Positions 44,987-55,298 are shown, counted from the stretch's first letter. The stretch is DNA of 64,000 bases from Chitinophagaceae bacterium (GCA_017307735.1 JAFKGR010000002.1:1-64000); one strand, 5' to 3'. Made by a program: numbers and translations. Notes: a model not told the origin generated them from the sequence alone.

Positions 44987-47416
44987 ATGCGTTGGTTATT
45001 TTTTATTGCTTTTGCTCTTTTCTTTTTAAAATCCCCTGCTCAAAATCCTTCTCCGTTCTCTTCCACGGAGATCTATCAAAAAATTAAAAAGCTCAATGTA
45101 TTAGGGAGTGTTTTATACGTTGCAGCTCATCCGGATGATGAAAATACCCGGTTGCTTGCCTATCTCAGCAACGGCAAATTGTACAAAACTGCCTATCTGA
45201 GCCTGACTCGTGGCGACGGCGGGCAGAATCTCATTGGAGATGAACAGGGAATTGCATTGGGGCTGATCCGTACTCAGGAATTGCTTGCTGCCCGAAGAAT
45301 TGACGGTGCTGAACAATTTTTTTCCAGGGCTTTCGATTTTGGGTATTCAAAAGGTCCCGGTGAAACATTGCAATTCTGGAACAAAGAAAAAATTTTAAGT
45401 GATGTGGTTTGGATTATACGAAAATTCAGGCCGGATATCATCATCACCAGATTTCCGACTACCGGAGAAGGCGGTCACGGAAATCATACCGCCTCTGCAA
45501 TTCTTGCCCAGGAAGCATTTGCCGATGCTGCGGATACAACTAAATTTCCGGAACAATTTAAATATGGAGTTACTACGTGGAAACCCCTGAGATTGCTTTG
45601 GAATACTTTTAGATTTGGATCCGTTAATACGGAAAGCAATTCGCAATTCAAAATAAACACCGGAGGTTACAATGCATTACTGGGCGAAAGCTATGGCGAA
45701 ATTGCAGCGCGAAGCCGCAGCCAGCACAAAACCCAGGGATTTGGTGTGCCTTCGTCAAGAGGCGAACAAATTGATTATTTTAAAACCATTTTGGGCACGG
45801 CTCCTAAGGAGACATTGATGGATGGCGTGAATACTACCTGGTCAAGAACCGGAGCTTCCGGAATCAGTCAACTCATTTCTGAAATTCAAAATAATTATTT
45901 GCCGGAACATCCTGAGAGATCAGTTGCAACTCTTTTAAATCTTTATCAAAAGATTTCTGAATTGCCCGATGGTTATTGGAAAACGGAAAAACTGAAAGAA
46001 GTAAAATCTCTGATCCGCGATTGCTCTGGGCTTTTCATGGAGGCATACACGAGAATTCATTTTGTTTATCCCGGTCAAAAGTTTCAACTTACATTCAGCG
46101 CTGATGACAGGCTGGGGATACCGGTTAAAATTGAATCCGTTCAATTCATGGATAACAATGAAACACTTTTGGAAACATTACCTCTGGATGAAACTGTCAA
46201 TAAAACTTTTAACCGGACAATCCCGGAAAATACTCCGGTTTCACAGCCGTATTGGCTGAAGTATCCGATGAACAAAGGTTCTTACAATGTATATGACCAA
46301 AGGCTGATTGGCAAACCCGAAAATGATCCGTTGGCCATAAACGTCTTACTTGATTTCAGTGGAATAAAAATTCCTTTCGAACTTCCCGTCAGATACAAAA
46401 CCAATGACCCCGTAAAAGGTGAGGTTTACCAACCATTGTTCGTTGTTCCAAAGGTTGAAGTTTCCTCTGCTCCTGATATTGCTTTGTCGATAAATAAAAA
46501 TCCCGTGGAGATACAGGATCATGTTGTAAAGAATGATACTTCCGTGACATCTGTAAAAACAAGGGCGATTTACCCTTCCGAAGTGATGACAAAAAACTCA
46601 GGTGGAGTAAAAAAATATTTTAATGGCAAAACTACAAATACCGTTGATTCGGTTCGTTTCCAGGCAACGGCTGATGGACAGACCTACGACAGATACAAAG
46701 TGCTGATCAGTTATTCACATATCCCGGATATTGTTTACTTCCCCGAAGCTTTGACAAAACTGGTATCGGTAGATTTGAAAACTTCCGGAAAGACTGCAGG
46801 ATATATTCCCGGCGCAGGAGACAAGATCCCGGAAGCATTGCAGCAGATGGGATATACAGTGGCCACACTTTCCCCGGCGGATTTTACAAAAGAAAAACTT
46901 TCCCGATTTGATGTCATCGTCTCAGGTGTCAGGGCATACAACATTCATGGATGGCTCAATGATGTATATCCGCAACTGATGGATTATGTAAAAAACGGGG
47001 GAGTGCTTTTTGTTCAATACAATACCAACAACAACATTGGCCCTGTCAAAGCAAAGATTGGCCCATATCCATTTGATATTTCAAGAACAAGGATCACCGA
47101 CGAAGACGCGAAAGTCAATTTTCTGAATCCTGCTGACAGGTTATTGAATTATCCGAATAAGATTACCGGAAATGATTTTGACAATTGGATTCAGGAACGT
47201 AGTACCTATCACGCCGCAAATTATTCCGGACATTATATACCTGTCCTTTCCATGCATGATCCGGGAGAGAGCCTTCAGGAAGGAAGCCTTATTTATGATA
47301 ATTACGGGAAGGGAAGGTTTGTGTATTGCGGCCTTGTCATGTTCAGGGAATTACCTGCCGGTGTACCGGGTGCATACCGGTTGTTTGCAAACCTTATCGC
47401 CAAACCCCAGCCATGA
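44987..47416 (+). CDS. PIG-L (LmbE-like) family deacetylase, large secreted form
   Basis: This 809-residue protein has a signal peptide (1-18) and an N-terminal LmbE domain with the zinc ligands AAHPDDE (H48, D51) and later EGGHGNHTAS. The remaining 550 residues form an Ig-like region and a C-terminal domain with YNIHGWLNDVYPQLMDYVKNGGVLFVQYN, resembling class-I-amidotransferase-like folds. LmbE enzymes deacetylate GlcNAc-type sugars; the true substrate here is unknown. The stop overlaps the next small gene as ATGA, and an SSS transporter follows. Confidence 0.9.
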   Translation: MRWLFFIAFALFFLKSPAQNPSPFSSTEIYQKIKKLNVLGSVLYVAAHPDDENTRLLAYLSNGKLYKTAYLSLTRGDGGQNLIGDEQGIALGLIRTQELLAARRIDGAEQFFSRAFDFGYSKGPGETLQFWNKEKILSDVVWIIRKFRPDIIITRFPTTGEGGHGNHTASAILAQEAFADAADTTKFPEQFKYGVTTWKPLRLLWNTFRFGSVNTESNSQFKINTGGYNALLGESYGEIAARSRSQHKTQGFGVPSSRGEQIDYFKTILGTAPKETLMDGVNTTWSRTGASGISQLISEIQNNYLPEHPERSVATLLNLYQKISELPDGYWKTEKLKEVKSLIRDCSGLFMEAYTRIHFVYPGQKFQLTFSADDRLGIPVKIESVQFMDNNETLLETLPLDETVNKTFNRTIPENTPVSQPYWLKYPMNKGSYNVYDQRLIGKPENDPLAINVLLDFSGIKIPFELPVRYKTNDPVKGEVYQPLFVVPKVEVSSAPDIALSINKNPVEIQDHVVKNDTSVTSVKTRAIYPSEVMTKNSGGVKKYFNGKTTNTVDSVRFQATADGQTYDRYKVLISYSHIPDIVYFPEALTKLVSVDLKTSGKTAGYIPGAGDKIPEALQQMGYTVATLSPADFTKEKLSRFDVIVSGVRAYNIHGWLNDVYPQLMDYVKNGGVLFVQYNTNNNIGPVKAKIGPYPFDISRTRITDEDAKVNFLNPADRLLNYPNKITGNDFDNWIQERSTYHAANYSGHYIPVLSMHDPGESLQEGSLIYDNYGKGRFVYCGLVMFRELPAGVPGAYRLFANLIAKPQP

Positions 47417-47526
47417 ACCGGAAACAGGAAGACCATACAAACTGGCCGGTTTGGTACATTGTCGTCATTGTATTTCTGGTAATTCAGATCCTGTTGTATA
47501 TCTATCTGACTGATCATTTTCATTAA
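47413..47526 (+). CDS. 37-residue single-TM protein between PIG-L and SSS genes
   Basis: ATG 47413 overlaps the PIG-L stop (ATGA) and opens a frame with a polar start (MNRKQEDHTNWPVW) and one helix (YIVVIVFLVIQILLYIYL) ending TDHFH. It ends 18 bp before the transporter. The tight coupling argues for a real gene, perhaps an accessory subunit of the transporter. Confidence 0.6.
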   Translation: MNRKQEDHTNWPVWYIVVIVFLVIQILLYIYLTDHFH

Positions 47527-47544
47527 ATAATCAAACTAACAGTT

Positions 47545-49194
47545 ATGAGTACCCGCGATTGGATAGTTTTGGTTATTACTTTGGTTTTTATCATTGCCTA
47601 TGGCATATACAAAAGCCGTACTTCGAAAAACCTTGAAGGATATTTCTTGAGCAACCGCGATATGCCCTGGTACCTGGTGTTGCTGGGTATCATGGGTACA
47701 CAGGCGAGCGCCATCACCTTTCTGAGCGCACCCGGACAAGCCTACACAGACGGGATGCGCTTTGTACAATACTATTTTGGTTTACCCCTGGCCATGGTTA
47801 TTATCTGTATTGTGTTTGTACCGGTTTTTAACCGAATGAAAGTTTTTACCGCCTACGAGTTTTTAGAATCCCGGTTCGATTTAAAGACGAGAACATTTAC
47901 CTCATTTCTATTTCAGGTATCGCGTGGATTGTCGACAGGAGTCAGTATTTACGCGCCTTCCCTGATTTTAAGTTCGTTGCTGGGTTGGAATATTTATTAT
48001 ACCAATATCATTATGGGCGGTATGCTGATTATTTACACTGTGAGCGGAGGGGCAAGGGCGGTGGCACATACCCAAAAATTGCAATTGCTGATTGTGCTCG
48101 GCGGGATGGCATTGACAGGTTATTTCGTTGTGAAGATGATGCCCGAAAATATCCATTTTGCAGATGCATTGAAAATTGGCGGTAAAAACGGGAAAATGAA
48201 TATCATTACTTCCGGATTTGAAAATGGTTCTTTCAACTGGAAGGATAAATACAATATGTGGAGCGGATTAATCGGTGGTTTATTTCTTGCTCTTTCTTAT
48301 TTCGGAACAGACCACAGCCAGGTGGGAAGATACATTACTGCAAAAAGCACCAAAGAAAGCAAGAGGGGTCTGTTGATGAATGGAATTGTGAAAGTGCCCA
48401 TGCAATTCATGATTCTGTTGATTGGCGTTCTCGTGTTTGCATTTTATCATTTTCAAAAACCACCATTACATTTCAATAAAACCCAGGTGGAGCTGGCGAA
48501 AGTAACTCCGTACGAACCTCAGCTTTTGTCGTTGGAAAAAAAGTATGCAGCGCTTTCCTATGGCCAATCTGATGAACAGCAACAGATACGAAACGAGTAT
48601 GTAGCAACCATTCAAAAAGCATTGCCCGGACAGGATGTCAATGATGCGAACTATATTTTTCTGAGATTCGTTCTCGATTATCTTCCTCACGGATTGGTGG
48701 GTTTGTTGATTGCAATCATTTTTCTGGCTGCATGGGGAAGCATTGCTGCCGCACTCAATTCGCTGGCGGCGTGTACCGTGGTGGATATCCACAAAAAATA
48801 TTTTAATAAAAAGATGACCGCGAAGATGGATTACAGGATCTCAAAAATTTACACCTTCCTTTGGGGAATTTTCTGCATCCTCGTTGCACAATTTGCAAGT
48901 AATGTGGGCAATAGTCTTATCGAAACCGTTAATATACTTGGTTCTTTGTTTTATGGAGTTATCCTCGGAATTTTTCTTGTCGCTTTCTGGCTGAAATTTA
49001 TCAAAGGCAATGCGCTTTTTTACGGGGCTATTATTTCTGAAATCATTGTGATCGTAGTTTATAAAATGGATATCATCAGTTTTCTCTGGTTGAATGTGAT
49101 TGGAGCCTTGCTGGTAATTGTAATCGGTTCCGTCCTGCAACGTATCTTTGTAAAAGATTATGTTACTATTCAACAGAAAAGTCAAGAAAAATAA
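47545..49194 (+). CDS. Sodium:solute symporter (SSS/SLC5 family)
   Basis: This 549-residue integral membrane protein has about 13 helices with family patterns FLSNRDMPWYLVLLGIMGTQASAITFLSAPGQAY, YEFLESRFDLKTRT and SYFGTDHSQVGRYITAKS. The substrate is not evident; its place in a PIG-L operon suggests an amino-sugar or related small molecule. A small exported protein follows after 11 bp. Confidence 0.94.
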   Translation: MSTRDWIVLVITLVFIIAYGIYKSRTSKNLEGYFLSNRDMPWYLVLLGIMGTQASAITFLSAPGQAYTDGMRFVQYYFGLPLAMVIICIVFVPVFNRMKVFTAYEFLESRFDLKTRTFTSFLFQVSRGLSTGVSIYAPSLILSSLLGWNIYYTNIIMGGMLIIYTVSGGARAVAHTQKLQLLIVLGGMALTGYFVVKMMPENIHFADALKIGGKNGKMNIITSGFENGSFNWKDKYNMWSGLIGGLFLALSYFGTDHSQVGRYITAKSTKESKRGLLMNGIVKVPMQFMILLIGVLVFAFYHFQKPPLHFNKTQVELAKVTPYEPQLLSLEKKYAALSYGQSDEQQQIRNEYVATIQKALPGQDVNDANYIFLRFVLDYLPHGLVGLLIAIIFLAAWGSIAAALNSLAACTVVDIHKKYFNKKMTAKMDYRISKIYTFLWGIFCILVAQFASNVGNSLIETVNILGSLFYGVILGIFLVAFWLKFIKGNALFYGAIISEIIVIVVYKMDIISFLWLNVIGALLVIVIGSVLQRIFVKDYVTIQQKSQEK

Positions 49195-49205
49195 TTACAC
49201 TGATT

Positions 49206-49871
49206 ATGAAACATTTTTTTATTGCATTAATTGTTATTTTTTGTATCTCTTTTGCAAATGCACAGGGGCAGTCAGGTACATTGGAATATAACGGCGCAAA
49301 ATATCCGAGCGAATCCTTTGTGTATAATGTACCGGCAAATGATATGACAACAATCATTCAGGATAAAATGAAAGCCGCCGGCTACACCGCTGAAAAATCA
49401 AAAGGTTTTCTTGTTTACAGAAATGTAAAGATGAATGAATTTGGCGGAGAGAATTCGCATGATATAATTTTTAAAGTGGAACAAAAAAGCAGGAAGGAAA
49501 AAGGTTCGTCAATTGTAAATATGATTACTGCTTTGCCGGGAGAAATTCCTGCAGAGAAAGTGAAGGATGGAGGTAAGTCATTAGCAAATATCACACCTGC
49601 ACCTGGCGCAGGTGAATTCTTTGGAAGCCTGCAACCGGCAGTTGTTCAGCAGGCACATAACCTGTCTGTTCTTGCAAAACAAAAAGAGGTGGACAATGCC
49701 CAGAAGAAACTAACGAAGTTGCAAAAAGAACAATCTTCATTGGAAAAGAAAATCAAGGATCTTCAGGACAAGCTGAGTACAAACGCCAAAGAACAACAGG
49801 CGCAAACCGCAGAATTGCAATCGCTGAAAAGTGCATTGGAAGTTATTAAAAACAATCAGCCGCAACAATAA
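49206..49871 (+). CDS. Exported coiled-coil protein of unknown function
   Basis: This 221-residue protein has a signal peptide (to FANAQ), a central alpha/beta region (20-130) with AKYPSESFVYNVPANDMTTIIQ, and a C-terminal coiled coil (about 155-215) rich in Lys, Gln and Glu. No family was recognised. It is the last gene of the PIG-L/SSS unit and converges on pncB. Confidence 0.75.
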   Translation: MKHFFIALIVIFCISFANAQGQSGTLEYNGAKYPSESFVYNVPANDMTTIIQDKMKAAGYTAEKSKGFLVYRNVKMNEFGGENSHDIIFKVEQKSRKEKGSSIVNMITALPGEIPAEKVKDGGKSLANITPAPGAGEFFGSLQPAVVQQAHNLSVLAKQKEVDNAQKKLTKLQKEQSSLEKKIKDLQDKLSTNAKEQQAQTAELQSLKSALEVIKNNQPQQ

Positions 49872-49884
49872 CAGAGAATTGTCT

Positions 49885-51063
49885 TCAGATATGGAGAATG
49901 ATCTTGGCCAGTTCTATGGTTGCAGGATCACCTGTGTATTTGCCTTTGTCATCTGAAAGTTTGACAACATGATTCCATTCGCCATGGTCGGGACGGGCTT
50001 CAGTCATTTTAACCACGATGTTTAATGGCGGCAGGCCTACATCATTGGTAAAGTTGGTTCCAATACCAAATGAAGCTTTGATTTTTCCTTTGCAGAATCC
50101 GGCAATCTTTTTCACTTTGTCATAGTCGAGCGAATCTGAAAAAATGATTGTCTTTGAAACGGGATCAATTCCCAGGCTCTTGTAATGTTCAATCACCTTT
50201 GTGGCAAATTGAATCGGATCACCGCTGTCATGGCGTACACCATCAAAAAGTTTACTGAATTTCTTATCGAAAGCCCGGAAGAAAACTTCTGAAGTGTAGG
50301 TGTCTGAAAGTGCAATTCCCAAATCGCCGCGGTAAACCTGTACCCAGTTTTCAAGTGCCAGTGGATTGCTCATTTTAAATCCGTATTTGGCAGCATGAAA
50401 CATAAACCATTCGTGTGCATGCGTACCAATGGGTTTTGTTCCAAGGAGCATCGCCAGATGCACATTGCTGGTTCCGGTAAAACAACCGGTACCATTTTTT
50501 CTCATGGAATCCACTACAATCTTTTGCACTTCATAGCTATGCCTTCTGCGCGTACCAAAATCCGCAATGGTTATCCCGAGCGATTTGTATTTCTCAATTT
50601 TTGTTTTTGCTGTTTGGGCTACTTCTTCATCACTGGTTCTTTTTCCAAATTGTGCAATGACTTCCGGCTGCCGGTAATACAATTCACAGATCAGGTACAT
50701 GATGGGAACTTCCCACAAAATTGTCCGGTACCAATAACCTTCAATTTCTACCGACAATTCCCCGCCTTCCTGTTTTACGGTTACTTCATCAGCATCATAT
50801 CTGAATCCCTGTAAAAAATCAAGAAAAGTGGGAGTGAGGTACGGACAATTGCGCGAAAGGAATTTTTTTTCTTCAACCGTGAGTTTCAGGTCTTCAAATT
50901 TTTTGATCTCAGCTTTCAATAATTCTCCAAATCCCGGAGGGAATTTATGATTGCCCCTGTTGATAAAAGCATATTTGGCTCTGGCTTTGGGATACAAATT
51001 CACTACCGCATTTTGCATGGTGAATTTATAAAAATCATTATCCAGAATCGATTCAATCTTCAT
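49885..51063 (-). CDS. pncB: Nicotinate phosphoribosyltransferase
   Basis: This 392-residue enzyme of NAD salvage shows DNDFYKFTMQNAV at the start, the phosphorylatable-His region ADFGTRRRHSYEVQ, the GTSNVHLAMLLGTKPIGTHAHEWF block and VRHDSGDPIQF with IIFSDSLDYDKV. Length and motifs fit PncB. It is probably transcribed after the DUF1345 gene (81-bp gap). Confidence 0.96.
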   Translation of the reverse strand: MKIESILDNDFYKFTMQNAVVNLYPKARAKYAFINRGNHKFPPGFGELLKAEIKKFEDLKLTVEEKKFLSRNCPYLTPTFLDFLQGFRYDADEVTVKQEGGELSVEIEGYWYRTILWEVPIMYLICELYYRQPEVIAQFGKRTSDEEVAQTAKTKIEKYKSLGITIADFGTRRRHSYEVQKIVVDSMRKNGTGCFTGTSNVHLAMLLGTKPIGTHAHEWFMFHAAKYGFKMSNPLALENWVQVYRGDLGIALSDTYTSEVFFRAFDKKFSKLFDGVRHDSGDPIQFATKVIEHYKSLGIDPVSKTIIFSDSLDYDKVKKIAGFCKGKIKASFGIGTNFTNDVGLPPLNIVVKMTEARPDHGEWNHVVKLSDDKGKYTGDPATIELAKIILHI

Positions 51064-51144
51064 TCCAAACAGTTTTAGTTAAAGGGTGTAAAAGTAAAAC
51101 AGAATGTTGATATCCGCTTTGGGAACAGTGATCCGGTGCATTAA

Positions 51145-51804
51145 TCACACTGTCACATTTATTACCAAAGCAATCATGATGGTATTGTACGCAAATGAAA
51201 TGAGACTGTGAAAAAGAACCAATCTGCGAATAGCCTTTGATGTTATTGGTACATCTGATACCTGGAATGTCATCCCCAACACAAATGAAAAATAGGCAAA
51301 GTCAAGATATTCCGGACGTTTGTCATTTGGAAATTGAAGGCCTCCTGCATGGTTGGTTGGGTTGTCCACATCATTGCCATAATAAATGTGCGCATACCTT
51401 AAAGTAAAGAGTGTATGAACCAGAATCCATGACAATACCATTCCAAAAATAGCAACGGGAACCTGCCAGTTGCTTATACCATGATTGGAATCGCGCAGGG
51501 TTATCATCAGAATAATTGCAGTTATACTTGCAGTGGTTGCAATCAGAACAAGAATGAAAACTATCGTAGGCCGGGGATCCTGAAGGCGCGTCTGGGAACG
51601 GATCTCTGTGGAATTGGTAACTCCAAAAGTTATCCAGAAAATAACTATCATAGACAGGCTGAATAAATCCCAGCCAATCATAATGCGTGTTAACCCGTCG
51701 GTATGAAAGGCCAGTAAAAAAGCAATCAGTCCGATGATAATGCAGACGACAAGTTTTTCTATTGAATGAATTTTCTCAAACCAATTCAATCCTTTCTTAT
51801 CCAT
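51145..51804 (-). CDS. DUF1345 family membrane protein
   Basis: This 219-residue protein has five or six membrane helices and the family signature near the C-terminus (YLDFAYFSFVLGMTFQVSDVPI), preceded by HTLFTLRYAHIYY. The function of the family is unknown. It precedes pncB on the same strand. Confidence 0.88.
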   Translation of the reverse strand: MDKKGLNWFEKIHSIEKLVVCIIIGLIAFLLAFHTDGLTRIMIGWDLFSLSMIVIFWITFGVTNSTEIRSQTRLQDPRPTIVFILVLIATTASITAIILMITLRDSNHGISNWQVPVAIFGMVLSWILVHTLFTLRYAHIYYGNDVDNPTNHAGGLQFPNDKRPEYLDFAYFSFVLGMTFQVSDVPITSKAIRRLVLFHSLISFAYNTIMIALVINVTV

Positions 51805-52023
51805 GTTTTGTTCAGGTTATCCCCGGTACAAGGTAAATCTATTTGAGAAATAGTGTATCGGCTATCCTTACCGGTGAGGGCAATTAATTTGATTCGGAAA
51901 ATCAATTAATCTGTTGTTAGCCGGAAACAGGCTAATTCAAATTTTGACGCATTTGAATTTAATGATGTATTCAATTATAAATTCTTTTCTGTGATTCAGG
52001 GAAAACAAAACATTTTAAAACGC

Positions 52024-52142
52024 TCGTTCCGTACAAGACTTTCTAATGTAGATTCCTCTCTACGTTCGGAATGACACTACAAATCTGTCATTCCTGCGAA
52101 CGAAAGGAGGAGGAATCTCAGGAGACGTTCCTTACGGAACGA
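52024..52142. repeat. Nested palindromic element (MITE- or REP-like)
   Basis: Outer arms TCGTTCCGTA and TACGGAACGA enclose inner arms AGATTCCTC/GAGGAATCT and GGAATGACA/TGTCATTCC around a short centre. The whole 119-bp stretch could fold as one long hairpin. Such AGATTCCTC...GGAATGACA palindromes are frequent intergenic repeats in Bacteroidota, from memory. Confidence 0.65.
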
Positions 52143-52346
52143 ACTTTCATAATTCAATCACCTTTCCAATCAATAGGCTGTTCCTATGGAACAAAGAATA
52201 TAACTTTTGATGGGTAATCAAAAAAATAATTGGCACAGGATCCTCTTTTTACCAATTTTTGAATTACCCTAAACTTTGCAGCTACGAATGCACGAATGAA
52301 AAAATATTATTTGTGTATTCGTGGCTATCTTATTATACCACATAGC

Positions 52347-52448
52347 TCAATAAAATTGGCCTAAACGGCTATCACATTCCCGGTTTTCGGGACAGGCAGT
52401 ATAATACTAATGATATATGGGCTATATTAAAATTCACTTTGGTATTAA
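52347..52448. repeat. 101-bp dispersed direct repeat, copy A
   Basis: It begins AATAAAATTGGCCTAAACGG and ends AATTCACTTTGGTATTA, with about 95% identity to copy B at 62788-62888 in the same orientation. Inside it are a small CCCGG-x-TTTCGGG hairpin and imperfect ends TAATACTAAT/TTTGGTATTA. It lies upstream of trhO. Confidence 0.8.
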
Positions 52449-52597
52449 ATCATTTTCGCAAAGGCTTTCTAAGCCGGGGTTACCGGGATGCTTTCCCCAA
52501 CTCCTTATGCACTTTGCAGCAGCTTTTGGGGCTACTGCAAAATCCCGGATTACCCCTTTTTGGTTATTTTTTTATAAAAGAGGAAATTTGCACAACT

Positions 52598-53632
52598 ATG
52601 TGGTTACAAAACAGGGTTTCTCAAAAAGAGCTTAAGAAAAAGCTGATGGAAGAAAACTTTAAACGGACTACCATTAGCTTTTATAAATATTTTCCGATTG
52701 AAGATGCCCAGGCATTCCGGGACGAATTCTATCAAAGATTGAATGAATTGAAAGTATTCGGTCGGATCTATGTGGCAGCCGAAGGAATCAATGCACAGTT
52801 AAGTGTGCCGGAATTTGAAATGGGGAAATTTAAATCATACCTGGAATCAATTCCTGAATTAAAAGATGTACTTCTTGATATTGCCGTGGATGATGATGGC
52901 AAAAGTTTTTGGGTACTGAAAGTGAAAGTCCGTAAAAAAATTGTGGCAGACGGAATTGAAGACCCTGCATTTGATATGCGCAACAAAGGCAAATATTTGA
53001 ATGCGGAACAATTCAATCAACTTACCAATGATCCGGAAACCATCGTAGTGGATATGCGTAACCACTATGAATACGAAGTAGGGCATTTTCAAAATGCGAT
53101 TGAAGTCCCGTCAGAAACTTTCAGGGAACAATTGCCGATGGCTGCTGATATGCTCGGCGATGAAAAAGAGAAAAATATCATCATGTATTGCACCGGCGGC
53201 ATTCGTTGTGAAAAAGCCAGCGCTTACCTCAAATACAGGGGTTTTCAACATGTCTATCATCTGAGAGGCGGAATTATAAATTATGCGAATACCATAAAGA
53301 AACTGGAACTCCCGAATAAATTCATTGGTAAAAATTTCGTCTTTGATAAAAGGCTGGGGGAGAAGATCGGCGATGAAGTTATCAGCCATTGTCACCAGTG
53401 TGGCAAACCCTGTGACAAACATGTCAATTGTGCCAATGAGGCCTGCCACCTTCTGTTTATCCAATGCGATGAATGTGCTGAGAAATATGAAGGATGCTGT
53501 TCTTTGGATTGTCAGGAAACAATTCATCTCCCTATCGAAAAACAAAGGGAACAACGCAAAGGACTTAAGAACGGAAGAAAAATATTCAATAACAAATCCC
53601 GTGCACGGATGGATGCACTCCGTGTGTCCTAA
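52598..53632 (+). CDS. trhO: tRNA uridine(34) hydroxylase TrhO / UPF0176 rhodanese-like protein
   Basis: The chosen start is ATG 52598 ([16 protein letters not shown]), the typical family N-terminus, giving 344 residues. A frame opening at 52439 would begin inside the dispersed repeat and is unlikely. The N-terminal domain has [10 protein letters not shown] and [17 protein letters not shown]. The rhodanese domain carries the active loop [11 protein letters not shown] (Cys near 197), and a Cys-rich C-terminus follows ([28 protein letters not shown]). TrhO enzymes hydroxylate U34 of tRNAs using prephenate-independent oxygen chemistry. Confidence 0.93.
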   Translation: MWLQNRVSQKELKKKLMEENFKRTTISFYKYFPIEDAQAFRDEFYQRLNELKVFGRIYVAAEGINAQLSVPEFEMGKFKSYLESIPELKDVLLDIAVDDDGKSFWVLKVKVRKKIVADGIEDPAFDMRNKGKYLNAEQFNQLTNDPETIVVDMRNHYEYEVGHFQNAIEVPSETFREQLPMAADMLGDEKEKNIIMYCTGGIRCEKASAYLKYRGFQHVYHLRGGIINYANTIKKLELPNKFIGKNFVFDKRLGEKIGDEVISHCHQCGKPCDKHVNCANEACHLLFIQCDECAEKYEGCCSLDCQETIHLPIEKQREQRKGLKNGRKIFNNKSRARMDALRVS

Positions 53633-53666
53633 CCGGAACTAAAGATTTCGTTCTGCCTACGGGATG

Positions 53667-55211
53667 TTATTGCTGAAGCTTGAAGCCTGCGGTCAGAGTG
53701 ATATAACTCCCTTTATTATTCAGAAAAGCAGGGTTGTTCGGTTTGTCCTGTAGAACATAAGGATAGTCCACATCTTTCTGATGTGCGTACGTATAAGCAA
53801 GATCCAAAAAGAATCCCCTGTTTCTGTAACCCACGCCACCGGATGCTTTCATCGTATTGGCGCTCTCAGTCTGATAGGGATTGCCATAATATGCGCCACC
53901 GAATCTTACCATAAAAAGATTGAATTTTAATTCGGTACCGATCCTCGCATTAATAGCTTTCCCGTACATCTGATCCATCAGGGTGTTGATGGAAGAATAA
54001 TAAGTCTTGTAGCTTTCATCGTTGGAAGCGGAATGAAAAGCGGCTTTGCTGTAGTCGACATATTCTACATCTGCCGTGACGAACCCTTTTTGTTGCTGAA
54101 CTTCCTCGCCGGTACTGATAAAATAAGTTCCGCTCAAAATGGCCCGCAAAGGTGTGGTCATGTTGTATCTTGAGCGAAGGAGCTGTCCGTCATTTAAATT
54201 GGTACTGCTCATCTGATGCGGCCCCTGATCGCCATATCCTTTCATATCTGCAACGATGGTCATGTTGTATAAATCGGTGAGCTGATAAAAAGTCGGCGTA
54301 TAAAAAGCCAGTCCAATCCTGACTTTTGGTTCAGGAGAATAAATAACTCCGAATTTTCCGTTCACACCGACACCAGTGGTTTTGAGCGATTCAATTGCAT
54401 TGAAGAAATTAAAATTGGGCATTGTGGATGTCGGATCGCTTTCCCCGTATATTGAGTTGCGCTCATATCTCAATATGGGAAGAGATAACGAACCTCCGAA
54501 ATACCATTTGTCCAAAAGGTTCACGCCAACCCCGAGTGAAGCATCAGTGATACCGCCACTTGTCTGCATGCTCATGGATTGCAATAAGCCATTTCCAAGA
54601 TTCGGATTGGCAAAGGTTTGGTACCCCGCAACCTGCCCGTTAGCTCCTGAAACTGTATCAATCAAAAAAGTATTAAAAGCCTGACTGGCTCCAAAGGGAA
54701 AATTTTGAGCGGCATCATTCGCGTTGGTTACGTTGTTACTGATCAATTCCTCCAGGTATTGCTCCGCATAAGAAGATTGATTATTATAGGCGCTGTACGA
54801 AATTGAATTATTGAAATCGGCAACACGGTTTATTCCAAAACCTACCGTTACGTTTCTCACATTTCCACGGTTGCCTGAGGTAGGCATAATAAATCCGGTT
54901 GTGCTTAAGGTAAACTTACTTTTTGTGGCATTTGAATTTTCTCCCAGATAGTTTGCATTGTTGCTGTTTGCCCTTACCATCGGGGTCACAACAAATTCGC
55001 TTGTTCTGTAAAAACCCAATCCGGCCGGGTTTAAAAAAAGAGAAGTGAATTCGCCTCCCAATGAAGCGCCGGCTCCTCCGAGAGCCTGGTTCCTTGCAGT
55101 GCCGCCTTGTCCTGTAAGGTATGAATAACGAAGGGCATCAGCAGGTTCCTGCCCAAATGCCAGGCCTGATATCAAGCATAAAAATAAACCGGTAAAAAAT
55201 ATTCTTCGCAT
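53667..55211 (-). CDS. FadL/OmpP1-family outer-membrane channel
   Basis: This 514-residue protein has a signal peptide (to AFGQ), the N-terminal block GGTARNQALGGAGASLGGEFTSLFLNPAGLGFYRTSEF typical of FadL/OmpP1-family proteins (conserved AGLG part), then amphipathic strands ending YITLTAGFKLQQ. FadL proteins import fatty acids and other hydrophobic compounds. It lies downstream of the Tyr-rich lipoprotein but is separated from it by a hairpin. Confidence 0.85.
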   Translation of the reverse strand: MRRIFFTGLFLCLISGLAFGQEPADALRYSYLTGQGGTARNQALGGAGASLGGEFTSLFLNPAGLGFYRTSEFVVTPMVRANSNNANYLGENSNATKSKFTLSTTGFIMPTSGNRGNVRNVTVGFGINRVADFNNSISYSAYNNQSSYAEQYLEELISNNVTNANDAAQNFPFGASQAFNTFLIDTVSGANGQVAGYQTFANPNLGNGLLQSMSMQTSGGITDASLGVGVNLLDKWYFGGSLSLPILRYERNSIYGESDPTSTMPNFNFFNAIESLKTTGVGVNGKFGVIYSPEPKVRIGLAFYTPTFYQLTDLYNMTIVADMKGYGDQGPHQMSSTNLNDGQLLRSRYNMTTPLRAILSGTYFISTGEEVQQQKGFVTADVEYVDYSKAAFHSASNDESYKTYYSSINTLMDQMYGKAINARIGTELKFNLFMVRFGGAYYGNPYQTESANTMKASGGVGYRNRGFFLDLAYTYAHQKDVDYPYVLQDKPNNPAFLNNKGSYITLTAGFKLQQ

Positions 55212-55231
55212 AGGTTACAATAATACTCAAA

Positions 55232-55285
55232 AAAAACGTGCGAACGATTATTGTGAATTTTCAAAATAACCATTCGCACGTTTTT
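55232..55285. terminator. Hairpin between the Tyr-rich lipoprotein gene and the FadL-like gene
   Basis: AAAAACGTGCGAA (55232-55244) and TTCGCACGTTTTT (55273-55285) form a perfect 13-bp stem with a U-tract in both directions. It lies directly after the stop of the minus-strand lipoprotein gene and is thus its probable terminator. Confidence 0.8.
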
Positions 55286-55298
55286 ACAATTTCTTTAT

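Larger units (their letters stand above)
51805..52597. other. 793-bp intergenic region with repetitive elements
   Basis: No gene seen. It holds a nested palindromic element (52024-52142) and one copy of a 101-bp dispersed direct repeat (52347-52448). The segment between the repeat and the trhO start (52450-52597) presumably carries the trhO promoter. Confidence 0.6.

Noticed and set aside
52439..52597. N-terminal extension of TrhO by 53 residues from a TTG
   Set aside because: The extension lies in the dispersed 101-bp repeat and the conserved family start is at 52598.
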